A model generated the notes under the pieces. It did no database searches and was not told where the DNA came from. It worked only from the letters and a program-made list of their open reading frames with translations. The position numbers and the translations under genes were made by a program. From an uncultured Methanomicrobiales archaeon (GTDB lineage: Archaea > Halobacteriota > Methanomicrobia > Methanomicrobiales > Methanospirillaceae), in the NCBI GenBank assembly GCA_903926075.1, contig CAIYHQ010000070.1, positions 1-64,000 on the forward strand: DNA of 64,000 bases, read 5' to 3'. Of the stretch, positions 26,536-35,800 are shown in pieces; positions within the stretch are counted from its first letter, which is position 1; each line of letters opens with the position of its first letter.

Positions 26536-28647
26536 TTATATAGTGAATTTATCTATCTCTTTTGTGAGTTTGTTCACGACCTCGTTTACGCTGCCAATAA
26601 CTTTGACTATCTGGTCAATAGCAGCTGAAGCCTCTTCACTTGCCGCTGCAGAGTCCATAGATTCCTTTGCAGTACTTTTCACAAGGCCGCTGACTTCATT
26701 AACACTTGCGGTTATCTCCTCGACTGACGCAGCCTGTTCCTCTGCTGCACTTGCAACTTCACTCACATTAGAGGTAATACTCCCTACTGAACTCACTATC
26801 TCATTGAATATGTGCAGGGTCTCAGAGACTGCTTTCCCGCCTTCTGTCACATCGTTATTTGCGGTAGTCATTGCTTGGGCTGCAAGCTCTGACTTTTTCT
26901 GGAGTTTTCCGATAATGTCTGCAATATTTTCTGCTGATTTTTGTGACTCCTGGGCAAGAGATTTCACTTCGTTCGCAACCACTGCAAAGCCAAGCCCGGC
27001 GTCACCTGCTCTCGCGGCTTCAATTGCTGCGTTAAGGGCAAGCAGGTTTGTCTGGTCTGCAATGTCACCGATAAGGCCGACTATTTTCCCAATTTCCTCC
27101 ATCTGGTCCCTGATGTCATTGATGATAGTGTTTATCTCACCAGTTGACCTTGTAATTCCCATCATCCCGTTTTCAGCGTTTCCGGCAAGTTTTGCGCCTC
27201 GTTTTGAAAGTTCATCCGCCTCAACCGAGAGTTTTGAGACCGACTCTGTCTTTACTGCCACATCATTTACTGTTGAAGAGAGATCTTCCATCGCCTGCAA
27301 AATCTGAATTATTCCCTTGTCACTCATTTCGGCATTGGTACTTACAGCTCCCGCACTCCTTGCTACTTGTGCAGAACCTGCTGCTATCTCTTCTGAACTT
27401 GCATTTGCTTCTTCAGCGCCTGCTGCCAGGTCCTGCACCTGGTTCGTGATAAGTTTTACAACCTGGGCAATCGCATTACCAAGATAGTTTAGTGAATCCC
27501 TGAACTTTGCAAAGTCCCCTGAAACTTTAATATTCTCGTTAAAGCGTACAGAAAAGTCCTGTTTTGAGAACCGCTCTGCAAGTCGCATAGCCTCGTTCAA
27601 TGGAGACTCCACAGCGTCAAGGGTCTGGTTTATACCTTCAATAATAGCCTGATATCCTCCGGCAAACTTCTTTGTGTCACCACGTACGTTAAGTTTTCCC
27701 TGAATTGCAGAGTCTGATAACTTCTGTGACTCTTCGATGAGACCGTTTAATGATGCTACTGTATCCCTTAGAGCTGGAGAGATCTCATCCTCCTTGTCTT
27801 TTGGGGTAATCTGAAGGCTCAGATCTCCTGCAGCAATCTTCTTCATTGTCCCAACAACAATATTCTGGAGGTCATCGGAAAAGATATCCATGGTCCGTGC
27901 CATATCTCCGATCTCATCTTTTCGTTCCAGTTTCAGCCGGTTTCCAAGATGGCCCAGGCCCATTTCTTTGAGCATTGCAACAGTATTCCCTAGTGGAACC
28001 GTTATACTCCGTGAAACTATAAATGCAAGTAAAAGTGCAATAATAATCCCAAGAATCGTAGCAACAGCTATCATTAGTTCAGATGCTGCAAATGTGGCAT
28101 CCCCCTGTGTATTGAGTTTGTCAGCCGAATCGACATTTATCTTGGAAAGCTGCAATTGGGCTTCGTCGGCTGCAATTGCGGCATTATTTAAAGTCCCACC
28201 CGGCGCAATAAGTGCTAAAGCATCCTTATCTTTCCCTTGATCAATAAGTTGGAGATATTTTGCCATTTCGGTCTGATATGTTGCCCACGCAGAATCGAAT
28301 TTCGGTAACCACAGCTTTTCGTTGTCATCGAGATTTGTGGCCCTGTATGCATCTATCTCTTTATTTATTTCTGCGGCATTCGTGTTTATATCTGAAGATG
28401 TGGCCTTTCTTTCATCCGGAACTGACTCATATTTATAGAGATCACCAGTAATCGTGGATAAATCTGAATTAGCCACTCCGAGGTTGTCAATAGGCAGCAG
28501 ACGATCATCATACATGGCAGTCATCCCGTCATTAATTGACTTCATATTGAAGTATCCAATACCTGCAACTATCCCAAGGATAATAATTACAAGGATAAAA
28601 CTTCCAAGAAGTTTTGGTCCCATCCGTATGTTGTCAAGAAAACTCAT
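26536..28647 (-). CDS. Methyl-accepting chemotaxis protein
   Basis: 703 residues. Membrane helix 13-33; a four-helix-bundle (4HB_MCP) ligand domain about 34-185; second membrane helix about 190-212; HAMP about 213-265; a further HAMP-like linker to about 395; long signalling coiled coil 400-690. The hairpin tip for CheA/CheW binding reads [20 protein letters not shown] and continues into [19 protein letters not shown]. Several Glu/Gln pairs give possible methylation sites. The first gene of a unit with two cheW genes. Almost identical in its signalling half to the next receptor upstream. Confidence 0.95.
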   Translation of the reverse strand: MSFLDNIRMGPKLLGSFILVIIILGIVAGIGYFNMKSINDGMTAMYDDRLLPIDNLGVANSDLSTITGDLYKYESVPDERKATSSDINTNAAEINKEIDAYRATNLDDNEKLWLPKFDSAWATYQTEMAKYLQLIDQGKDKDALALIAPGGTLNNAAIAADEAQLQLSKINVDSADKLNTQGDATFAASELMIAVATILGIIIALLLAFIVSRSITVPLGNTVAMLKEMGLGHLGNRLKLERKDEIGDMARTMDIFSDDLQNIVVGTMKKIAAGDLSLQITPKDKEDEISPALRDTVASLNGLIEESQKLSDSAIQGKLNVRGDTKKFAGGYQAIIEGINQTLDAVESPLNEAMRLAERFSKQDFSVRFNENIKVSGDFAKFRDSLNYLGNAIAQVVKLITNQVQDLAAGAEEANASSEEIAAGSAQVARSAGAVSTNAEMSDKGIIQILQAMEDLSSTVNDVAVKTESVSKLSVEADELSKRGAKLAGNAENGMMGITRSTGEINTIINDIRDQMEEIGKIVGLIGDIADQTNLLALNAAIEAARAGDAGLGFAVVANEVKSLAQESQKSAENIADIIGKLQKKSELAAQAMTTANNDVTEGGKAVSETLHIFNEIVSSVGSITSNVSEVASAAEEQAASVEEITASVNEVSGLVKSTAKESMDSAAASEEASAAIDQIVKVIGSVNEVVNKLTKEIDKFTI

Positions 28648-28844
28648 AGAAATCGCTTCACTTTAATAAGACAATTTATAAAATAACTATAAAAAACGAT
28701 CGGAAAAATATTGCTGAATTTTAGATAAAATAAAAAAAAATTATAAGAATCATATGAATATTCTTACTTGGTCTTAATATTTTTCCTTTTTTCCAAGGAG
28801 AATAATATTGCGCGATAAGGGTAAATTTTTTTCTCTCTCCTGCA

Positions 28845-30956
28845 TTAGATTGTAAATTTATTCGTCTCTTTTGTGAGTTTATTTACAACCTCGTTTACGC
28901 TGCCAATTACTTTGACTATCTGGTCAATAGCTGCTGATGCCTCTTCACTTGCAGCTGCTGAGTCCATAGATTCCTTTGCCGTGTTCTTAACAAGGCTACT
29001 GACTTCATTTACACTTGCGGTTATCTCTTCGACTGACGCAGCCTGTTCCTCTGCCGCACTTGCAACTTCACTTACATTTGACGCAATACTCCCTACTGAA
29101 CTCACTATCTCATTAAATATGTGCAGGGTCTCAGATACTGCTTTCCCGCCTTCTGTCACATCTTTATTTGCTGTAGTCATTGCTTGAGCTGCAAGCTCTG
29201 ACTTTTTCTGGAGTTTTCCGATAATGTCCGCAATATTCTCTGCTGACTTTTGTGACTCCTGGGCAAGAGATTTTACTTCGTTAGCGACAACTGCAAATCC
29301 AAGACCGGCATCACCTGCCCGGGCCGCTTCAATTGCCGCGTTAAGGGCAAGCAGGTTTGTCTGGTCTGCAATGTCACCTATAAGGCCGACTATTTTTCCA
29401 ATTTCCTCCATCTGGTCCCTGATGTCATTGATAATAGTGTTTATCTCACCAGTTGACCTGGTAATACCCATCATCCCGCGTTCAGCGTTTCCGGCTAGTT
29501 TTGCCCCACGTTTTGAAAGTTCATCCGCTTCAACCGAGAGTTTTGAGACGGATTCTGTCTTTACTGCTACATCATTTACTGTTGTAGATAGATCTTCCAT
29601 TGCCCTTAAGATCTGGATTATCCCTTTGTCACTCGTCTCTGCATTGTTACTTACCGCTCCTGCACTCTTTGCTACCTGGGCAGAACCTGCAGCAATCTCT
29701 TCTGCACTTGCATTCGCTTCCTCTGCACCTGCTGCAAGGTCCTGTACCTGGTTCGAGATAAGTTTTACAACCTGGGCAATCGCAGCACCAAGATTGTTAA
29801 GTGAATCCCTGAATTTTGCAAAGTCACCTGAAACCGTAAGGTTCTCGTTAAAACGAACCGAAAAGTCCTCTTTAGAGTAGCGCTCTGCGAGTCGCATCGC
29901 TTCATTCAGTGGGGCTTCAACAGCTTCAAGGGTCTGGTTCATACCCTCGATAATAGCCATGTAACCGCCGGCAAACTTTTTCGTATCCCCCCGAACGTTA
30001 AGTTTTCCCTGAATCGCAGAATCCGAAATTTTTTGCGATTCTTCAATGAGACCGTTTAATGAGGCTATTGTATCCCTGAGAGCTGGAGCAATCTCATCAT
30101 CATTGTCCTTTGGGGTTATTTGAAGGCTAAGATCGCCGGCCGCAATTTTTTTCATTACCCCGACAACAATATTCTGGAGGTCATCAGCAAAGATATCCAT
30201 AGTCCGTGCCATATCCCCAATTTCGTCCTTACGTTCCAGTTTTAACCGGTTTCCAAGGTGACCGAGGGTCATCTCTTTGAGCATTGCTCCTGTTTTTCCA
30301 AGCGGAACAGTTATGCTCCGGGATAATGTAAACCCAAGCACGAGTGCAATAATAATCCCAAAAATTGTCGCAAGAATTATCAGCAATTCTGATGCCGCAA
30401 AAGTGACATCTCCCTGAGTATTGAGTTTTTCTGCTTCATCGACATTTATTTTTTGGAGTTGGGTCAGGGCATCATCTACTGCCACACGTGCATTACTCAG
30501 GGTTCCTCCCTTTGCAAGCAATGCTATCGCATCCTTATCTTTTCCCTGGTCAACTAACTGGAGATATTTTGTTATTTCAGTCTGATATGTTGCCCATGCA
30601 GAATCGAATTTGGGTAACCACTGTTTCTCGTTGTCATTAAGACTAGTGGCCCTGTATGCATCCATCTCTTTACTTATTTCTGCGATATTATTGTTCATTT
30701 CAGTTGTAAGGGCCGTTCTCTCTTCTGGAATTAATTCGTATTTATATAAATCACCACGAATGAAATAAAAGTCTGAATTGGCTGTCCCGAGTTGGTCAAT
30801 AGGCACCAGACGGTCATCATACATAGCAGTCATTCCGTCATTAATTGACTTCATATTGAAGTATCCAATACCTGCAACTATCCCAAGGATAATTATTACC
30901 AGGATAAAACTCCCAAGGAGTTTAGGTCCCATCCGGATATTATCAAGAAAACTCAA
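28845..30956 (-). CDS. Methyl-accepting chemotaxis protein (tandem paralogue)
   Basis: Paralogue of the neighbour at 26.5-28.6 kb, with the same domain order. TTG at 30956 lines up with the Met start of the paralogue ([11 protein letters not shown] follows in both) and has GGAG about eight bases before it. An ATG at 30977 and a longer frame from 31016 are alternatives. Membrane and signalling segments are nearly the same in both. The four-helix ligand region differs more ([20 protein letters not shown] versus [20 protein letters not shown]), suggesting a different or tuned ligand. A tandem duplication is the simple explanation. Confidence 0.93.
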   Translation of the reverse strand: MSFLDNIRMGPKLLGSFILVIIILGIVAGIGYFNMKSINDGMTAMYDDRLVPIDQLGTANSDFYFIRGDLYKYELIPEERTALTTEMNNNIAEISKEMDAYRATSLNDNEKQWLPKFDSAWATYQTEITKYLQLVDQGKDKDAIALLAKGGTLSNARVAVDDALTQLQKINVDEAEKLNTQGDVTFAASELLIILATIFGIIIALVLGFTLSRSITVPLGKTGAMLKEMTLGHLGNRLKLERKDEIGDMARTMDIFADDLQNIVVGVMKKIAAGDLSLQITPKDNDDEIAPALRDTIASLNGLIEESQKISDSAIQGKLNVRGDTKKFAGGYMAIIEGMNQTLEAVEAPLNEAMRLAERYSKEDFSVRFNENLTVSGDFAKFRDSLNNLGAAIAQVVKLISNQVQDLAAGAEEANASAEEIAAGSAQVAKSAGAVSNNAETSDKGIIQILRAMEDLSTTVNDVAVKTESVSKLSVEADELSKRGAKLAGNAERGMMGITRSTGEINTIINDIRDQMEEIGKIVGLIGDIADQTNLLALNAAIEAARAGDAGLGFAVVANEVKSLAQESQKSAENIADIIGKLQKKSELAAQAMTTANKDVTEGGKAVSETLHIFNEIVSSVGSIASNVSEVASAAEEQAASVEEITASVNEVSSLVKNTAKESMDSAAASEEASAAIDQIVKVIGSVNEVVNKLTKETNKFTI

Positions 30957-31092
30957 AAGAATTCGCTCCGCTTTCATATGCACTTTTGCGAATGAGGTAT
31001 AAATAACAATCGTCAAAAAAGGAAGGGGGAACTCATATGATAATCTAAAAATAATTAGGGGGAGGAAGATTAGATATATTTATTCCCGGTTA

Positions 31093-31635
31093 TTAATTTG
31101 TGGTTCCTGTCGTTGTTTTTTGTTTAAATAATACTCCCGGATGAGCTATATTGAATGTCTCAATCCATGCTTTAATCTTTGTCTTGTCTCCTGCCTGAAT
31201 AAGGGCCGAGAGTTCAGTTGTGTCGTAACCTGCAGTTGAGATTTTACTCACCAGGTTTGAAGTCATGTTTGTGAATGAAAACTTTCCTTTTCCCACGCCG
31301 GAGCTACCATTGCAGGCATGTAATACTCCCGGATGAGCTGTGTTGAAAGCATCAATCCATGCTTTAATCTTTGTCTTGTCTCCAGCTTGAATGAGAGCCG
31401 AGAGTTCAGTCGTGTCGTAACCTGCAGCTGAAAGTTTACTTACAATATTTTCAAAGCCAAATTTTTGCGTTGTATTTTTTGCAATTCCTGATTTTAAATT
31501 GTGGAGATTTTTCATTGTTCCATACTGCTGGCCACTTGCTGTTGTAGTTGCTGCAGTTACTGCACAGGATGCAGTGACCAGAGCAATGATACAGACAATT
31601 GAAATGGCACAGATAGAATTTTTAAGCAATTTCAT
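31093..31635 (-). CDS. Secreted protein with two 40-residue repeats
   Basis: From ATG 31635 the protein has 180 residues and begins with a signal peptide (MKLLKNSICAISIVCIIALVTASCAVTAA). A longer frame from 31731 would hide this leader and is rejected. Two copies of a module follow: GYDTTELSALIQAGDKTKIK, then AWI-x-x-FN-x-AHPGVL, joined by a short linker. Each module is predicted helical. Similar repeat proteins recur in methanogen genomes without known function. No partner gene is obvious; a Fic remnant lies upstream. Confidence 0.78.
   Translation of the reverse strand: MKLLKNSICAISIVCIIALVTASCAVTAATTTASGQQYGTMKNLHNLKSGIAKNTTQKFGFENIVSKLSAAGYDTTELSALIQAGDKTKIKAWIDAFNTAHPGVLHACNGSSGVGKGKFSFTNMTSNLVSKISTAGYDTTELSALIQAGDKTKIKAWIETFNIAHPGVLFKQKTTTGTTN
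31123..31444. repeat. Intragenic duplicated module
   Basis: DNA at about 31123-31250 and 31317-31444 is the same module, with only scattered, mostly third-position changes. The two copies code for the repeated segment of the secreted protein. Their closeness points to a fairly recent internal duplication or gene conversion. Confidence 0.8.
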
Positions 31636-31813
31636 AGTTTTATCACATTCTTCATTCTTCGGAGAGGAATCATTTTCAGACTCCTGTCCTTGTAAATGAT
31701 GTTTGACATTTTGTGATATAAAGGTAACCATTGTTGTAAGACATCTTACTTTTCAATAAAAACAATGAAAAACCTTGTCAGAATGTTCATCATCCGAAAC
31801 ATTTTTTCCCAGG

Positions 31814-31981
31814 TCAGATTTCAAATTGAAGATATGCAAGTGTATACTTTTTTTTCGACCTTAGTATAATCCTTGAGATGTGCATATATAGAAAGAGCCA
31901 ATAGCCTCGTCTGAGAACATACCAATAGAAAATACTTCTTGCAGTACGACCGTTTCCGTCGTTGAACAGGTGTATGATAGA
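31814..31981 (-). pseudogene. Fic-domain protein remnant
   Basis: A 55-codon open stretch on the minus strand, with no start codon and a TAG just upstream. It contains a full Fic active-site motif: HLFNDGNGRTAR, followed by SIFYWYVLRRGYWLF and a helix with HISRIIL. Fic enzymes AMPylate proteins and use exactly HxFx(D/E)GNGRxxR. The rest of the enzyme, about 250-300 residues in relatives with this YWYML-like tail, is missing on both sides. Clearly a relic. Confidence 0.8.
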
Positions 31982-32056
31982 CTATACCTGTTTTGGGACT
32001 GGCAATGACAATATCATTGCTTTTCCGGGAGTTTTTGCATTTAGCTTCTCTATCCC

Positions 32057-32095
32057 AATTACTAATTTAGTATATTTTAGTAGTTATTAGTAATT
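32057..32095. repeat. Inverted repeat in non-coding DNA
   Basis: Arms AATTACTAAT (32057-32066) and ATTAGTAATT (32086-32095) around an AT-rich loop that itself holds ACTAATTTAGT. It lies in the long stretch between the Fic relic and the AAA ATPase gene, in which I see no other gene. It may be a hairpin terminator or a relic of a mobile element end; no evidence decides. Confidence 0.4.
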
Positions 32096-32306
32096 ACAAT
32101 GTACCAAGAATTTTGCGCTCTTTTAAAACCCATTAACATTGAAGTCAATTTTTCTATATTTTCATACCCCATTAGAAATTTTTTTTAACACAATGACACT
32201 TATGATTTTGGCATTTTGACCTTTTTCTCTTGTATATCCAGTTTGATTTCACCGATAGATCACCTTGGCCTTGTAGCGGGAACTTTTTCGAAACCCGGAT
32301 AAAAAA

Positions 32307-32367
32307 AAGTTATGACATCAGGATGTCATAACTTACAAATAATCATGGCATCAAGATGTAACTATGG
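32307..32367. promoter_or_regulatory. Twin palindromic operator-like sites at ATPase gene start
   Basis: Site 1 is perfect: AAGTTATGACATC (32307-32319), two-base centre, GATGTCATAACTT (32322-32334). Site 2 is an imperfect copy: CATGGCATC (32344-32352), AA, GATGTAACTATGG (32355-32367), and covers the start codon. Their centres are 33 bp apart, about three helical turns, so both would face the same side of the DNA. An A-rich TATA-like stretch (GATAAAAAAAA, from 32298) lies just before. Cooperative binding of a repressor, perhaps the gene product itself, is the inference. Confidence 0.65.
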
Positions 32368-33632
32368 TGTCAATCGAAGAGCTGGAGCGGTTCAATCCCT
32401 GGTGGACCAAAGGGGGTGTACCCCTGGAATGGACACAAGAGTACAGAAGAAAACTTTATTTCTCGATTGAACCCTATGTGAAAAGACGCCAGATACTACT
32501 TGTATACGGCCTGAGACGGGTTGGAAAGACCACTCTGATGATGCAGGTTATCCAAAGTCTGCTCAAATCCGTCCATCCCCGGCACATCCTGTATTTTTCA
32601 TTTGATGAAGAAACATTTACCATAAAAGATGTGCTTGAGACCTACCAGAAGGTTATACTGCACAGTAGTTTCGAAGATTCCCCCGAATCTATATACTTAT
32701 TTATTGATGAGATCCAGAAGCAGGATGGCTGGGAAAATACCGTCAAGACATATTATGATCTCTACCCGGGCATCAGGTTTTTCCTATCAGGTTCTGCCTC
32801 GGCAGTTATAAGAAAACGATCAACGGAAAGTCTGGCTGGACGAATCCTTGATTTCACCTTACTACCGCTCTCATTTGAAGAATTTCTTGAACTAAATGGA
32901 AAAAATACCGGGAGGATAAAGGAAGATCCGGACCTCTGGAAGCGGGAGATCATCCCCATTTTTTACCGGTACCTGAAATATGGACAGTTCCCGGAGCTGG
33001 CGAGGGAAACAGATGAGACATTTGCAAAAAAATACCTGTTAAATACCATTATCGAGCGAGTGATCTACCGGGACCTTCCCGAAGAGTTTGGGATTAAAGA
33101 CATTGAACTTCTCAGAAATATTGTTATTCTGGTCGGAAAAAATCCAGGAATGATCGTAAAGTACAGCGAAATTTCAAAAAATTTTGGCCGGGACCAGAGG
33201 ACCGTTGCGAACTATTTTGAATACCTCGAATACGGGCTGCTACTACGGTTTGTCTACAATTACCGTGGAGGCGCCCTTGCAAGCATGAGAAAGATGAAGA
33301 AGGTATATTTTTCAACCCCTAACCTTGTGTTTGCCTTAAACCAGAACCTGGACAGGATTTTGCCCCTTATGTTGGAGAACCTCGTTGCCTGCGAGACCGG
33401 GGCAAAATTCTTTTACCGCAATAGCTTTGAAGTTGATTTTATTACAGAGGCCGAAAACGGGCTCGTTGCCATTGAAGTGAAAAATAAACAAAATGAGGTA
33501 ACTCAGTTACTAAAATTCAGAGAAAAATTCGCCAATAAAATGATAGACGCTTATCTTCTCGATGTTGAGGGTGAAGGTGAAAAGGACGGTGTGCGAATTA
33601 TTCCGGTCTGGAAATTCCTCCTGGGTATCTGA
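32364..33632 (+). CDS. AAA ATPase with C-terminal DUF4143 nuclease-like domain
   Basis: 422 residues. Walker A YGLRRVGKTTLM near residue 47-58; Walker B IYLFIDEIQKQDGW near 110; sensor FLSGSASAV. This is the AAA_14 family. A winged-helix-like segment (ISKNFGRDQRTVANYFEYLE) lies near 270. The C-terminal DUF4143 region has VDFITEAENGLVAIEVKNK, the D...ExK pattern of the PD-(D/E)xK nuclease fold. The family is abundant in archaea, often in variable regions; its biochemical role is not settled. ATG 32364 lies inside a palindrome, so the transcript may be leaderless. No partner gene is adjacent. Confidence 0.9.
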   Translation: MVSIEELERFNPWWTKGGVPLEWTQEYRRKLYFSIEPYVKRRQILLVYGLRRVGKTTLMMQVIQSLLKSVHPRHILYFSFDEETFTIKDVLETYQKVILHSSFEDSPESIYLFIDEIQKQDGWENTVKTYYDLYPGIRFFLSGSASAVIRKRSTESLAGRILDFTLLPLSFEEFLELNGKNTGRIKEDPDLWKREIIPIFYRYLKYGQFPELARETDETFAKKYLLNTIIERVIYRDLPEEFGIKDIELLRNIVILVGKNPGMIVKYSEISKNFGRDQRTVANYFEYLEYGLLLRFVYNYRGGALASMRKMKKVYFSTPNLVFALNQNLDRILPLMLENLVACETGAKFFYRNSFEVDFITEAENGLVAIEVKNKQNEVTQLLKFREKFANKMIDAYLLDVEGEGEKDGVRIIPVWKFLLGI

Positions 33633-33919
33633 CAGGTTACCCCTTACGGAATGACGGAATGAAGGGTAAAATAACTGCTGATAACATTGTGCCCATTTTT
33701 AGGTAGTCAGGAATTTTGATTAAAAGGAGAAGATTAGTTAGATAGATATTTGAATGGCTTCCTGGAGATCTCCCTATTAATTCGTTTCTCGTTTTATCCG
33801 GTTTTTCTATGTTATCTTAACAATATTCTGTCATAAATTTTTTTTGAACTTTGAGATAACCTTGACGGATGGAAAATATAGGTTTGTCAGCAAAAAAAAG
33901 AAAGTTCAATATATTCTGC
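33633..33919. other. Non-coding stretch, no gene seen
   Basis: AT-rich DNA between the convergent ATPase gene and ABC permease gene. It holds T-runs such as the one near 33838-33846 that could end transcripts. I see no coding remnant in any frame. Confidence 0.5.
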
Positions 33920-35122
33920 CTATTCGCTCCGCAATGCATCAATCGGGTCCATGTTTGATGCCTTCCATGCCGGATAAAGGCCAGAAAACAGGCATACAAG
34001 GATACCGATTATCATCCCGTAAGGAACATAAGCGATACTCGCGGGTAAAAAGAAATATTTGGTATTTCCCACGAATACGTTTACAACCGTGTATCCGATA
34101 ATAAGGCTCATAAAACCACCCACCCCGGCTCCAATAATGCCAAGAATAATTGCCTCGTAAACAAACATCCGCCTGATCTCTGCTCTTTCTGTCCCAATAC
34201 TTCGAAGAATGCCGATCTCCTGGATCCTGTCGTTCACAGACATCATCATAACGTTAAATATACTCACTGCTGCAACGACAAGGGAAATCCCTCCAATAGC
34301 AAGGATAAACGTAGTCATTGTATCAAATGTCTGTGATATAGAATTAAGCCTTGAGCGTGAGTCCTCGACTGAAACGGTCTGTGTTTGTCGGTTCATTCTT
34401 TTGTTGATGGCCTCTATTATCGAATCCATTGTGTCGATGTCTTCAACAATGATGTTAACCTGGTTATATTCATTCTCGTTTCCAAAATGGTTTGTAAAGA
34501 AACTGTCAGAAGTAATTATTGCACTATCTGCCATCATGTCAGGAGAAAAGCCCCTTGCAGCAAGAATCCCTGCTACCCGGACTGTTGTGACATCTTTTGC
34601 TCCTGCACTTGTATTTCCAATTTTTATTCTGTTCCCTATACCCAGGTTGAAATTTTGTGCGAGGGTTGCACCTACAAGTGCATCCTCAGTGCCCCTTATA
34701 TTATTGCCCTCGTTAATTGTGAGAAAATATTGTACGTCATCAGGGTTTAATCCGTAAATCGCTGCTCTTCCGTCATCAGCCCCTATCTTAATATTTGTCT
34801 GGGTACGGTGCAATGGTATAACCCGGTTCGTCCCTACAACCTGTTTTATCTGTCTTACCTGGTTATCGGAAACTGTAGCTTTTAAGGTTGCATTTTGACC
34901 TGAACCACTTATTTTTGAAACGTCTGTAGTGACAACGAGGACATTTGCATTTGATGAGAGCTGGTCCTTTACCATGAGCGTTAGATTTGTCCCTAGCATC
35001 CCCATCGCAGATATGGCGACAACGCCTATAATTATCCCAATCGATGCAAGGATGGAACGCAGAAAGTTTATCCTTACACTTCGGAGCGAGAGTTCAAAAA
35101 AGATATCAGGAAACATTTGCAA
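33920..35122 (-). CDS. MacB/FtsX-type ABC transporter permease
   Basis: 400 residues. Four membrane helices: one near 20-45 (LRSILASIGIIIGVVAISAMG) and three in the C-terminal half. A large extracytoplasmic MacB-PCD domain lies between. The FtsX-type pattern RIQEIGILRSIGTERAEIRRMFVYEAIILG is present. It overlaps the ATPase gene upstream by 17 bases. Such transporters export lipoproteins, peptides or macrolides, or transmit mechanical force. A membrane-anchored CARDB-like protein heads the unit. Confidence 0.92.
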   Translation of the reverse strand: MQMFPDIFFELSLRSVRINFLRSILASIGIIIGVVAISAMGMLGTNLTLMVKDQLSSNANVLVVTTDVSKISGSGQNATLKATVSDNQVRQIKQVVGTNRVIPLHRTQTNIKIGADDGRAAIYGLNPDDVQYFLTINEGNNIRGTEDALVGATLAQNFNLGIGNRIKIGNTSAGAKDVTTVRVAGILAARGFSPDMMADSAIITSDSFFTNHFGNENEYNQVNIIVEDIDTMDSIIEAINKRMNRQTQTVSVEDSRSRLNSISQTFDTMTTFILAIGGISLVVAAVSIFNVMMMSVNDRIQEIGILRSIGTERAEIRRMFVYEAIILGIIGAGVGGFMSLIIGYTVVNVFVGNTKYFFLPASIAYVPYGMIIGILVCLFSGLYPAWKASNMDPIDALRSE

Positions 35123-35792
35123 TCCTCCCGTCTTCCAGCGTTATTGTACGGTGGGCATACCGTGTAAGTGAAGGGTCGTGAGTAACCAGTATTACTGTTT
35201 TACCCTTTTTATTCAGTTCCACAAGAAGGTCCATTATCTGAGTCCCAGTTTTCTTATCGAGATTTCCGGTAGGTTCATCGCAAAGAAGAATTTTCGGTTC
35301 ATTAACAAGGGCACGTGCAATCGCTACACGCTGCTGCTGACCCCCGGATAACTGTGAAGGGCGGTGAATAGCCATAGTTTCATCGATTCCGGTTTCATTA
35401 AGGATATGCGAAGCTCTTTTATTTTTGTCCCTTTTTTTATATTTCAGGATAAGCGGATATTCAACATTTTCATAAGCTGTCAACAGTGGGATCAGGTAGA
35501 ATTTCTGGAATACATAACCTATGACATCCCTACGCATATGCGTCCTTTCCAGGTCATTAAGTTTTGCAACATTTTTCCCGTCTATAGAGAGTTCACCAGA
35601 TGTGGGGACATCGAGAATCCCGAGCTGGTTGAGGAGGGTAGACTTTCCTGAACCTGAAGCTCCCATTATCGCTAAAAATTCTCCTTCCCTTACATCAAAA
35701 GATACATTATCCAGAGCAACAACATCTCCGGATTCAAGCTTGTAAACTTTTGTGACATTGATGAGTTGCATTATAGGAGTTTTCTCCATCAC
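35106..35792 (-). CDS. MacB/LolD-type ABC transporter ATPase
   Basis: 228 residues. Walker A GASGSGKSTLLNQLG, Q-loop VFQKFYLIPLLTAYENVEYP, signature LSGGQQQRVAIARAL, Walker B ILLCDEPTGNLD, switch His in VTHDPS. This set is typical of the LolD/MacB group. Located between the CARDB-like gene (eight bases upstream) and the permease (overlapping), it is clearly part of one operon. A decayed copy of its first 25 codons persists at 39.0 kb. Confidence 0.93.
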   Translation of the reverse strand: MMEKTPIMQLINVTKVYKLESGDVVALDNVSFDVREGEFLAIMGASGSGKSTLLNQLGILDVPTSGELSIDGKNVAKLNDLERTHMRRDVIGYVFQKFYLIPLLTAYENVEYPLILKYKKRDKNKRASHILNETGIDETMAIHRPSQLSGGQQQRVAIARALVNEPKILLCDEPTGNLDKKTGTQIMDLLVELNKKGKTVILVTHDPSLTRYAHRTITLEDGRIANVS

Positions 35793-35800
35793 TCATCACC

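Noticed and set aside
26543-27307. Long plus-strand frame rich in Ser/Ala/Phe, and a similar one at 29224-29880
   Set aside because: Both lie exactly opposite the heptad-repeat signalling parts of the two chemoreceptor genes and appear in both copies for that reason; no start signal or family.
31093-31731. Longer start at 31731 for the repeat protein
   Set aside because: It would add 32 polar residues before a perfect signal peptide; ATG 31635 is the natural start.
34209-34757. Plus-strand frame opposite the ABC permease
   Set aside because: Shadow of the well-supported permease gene; no ribosome site or recognisable domain.
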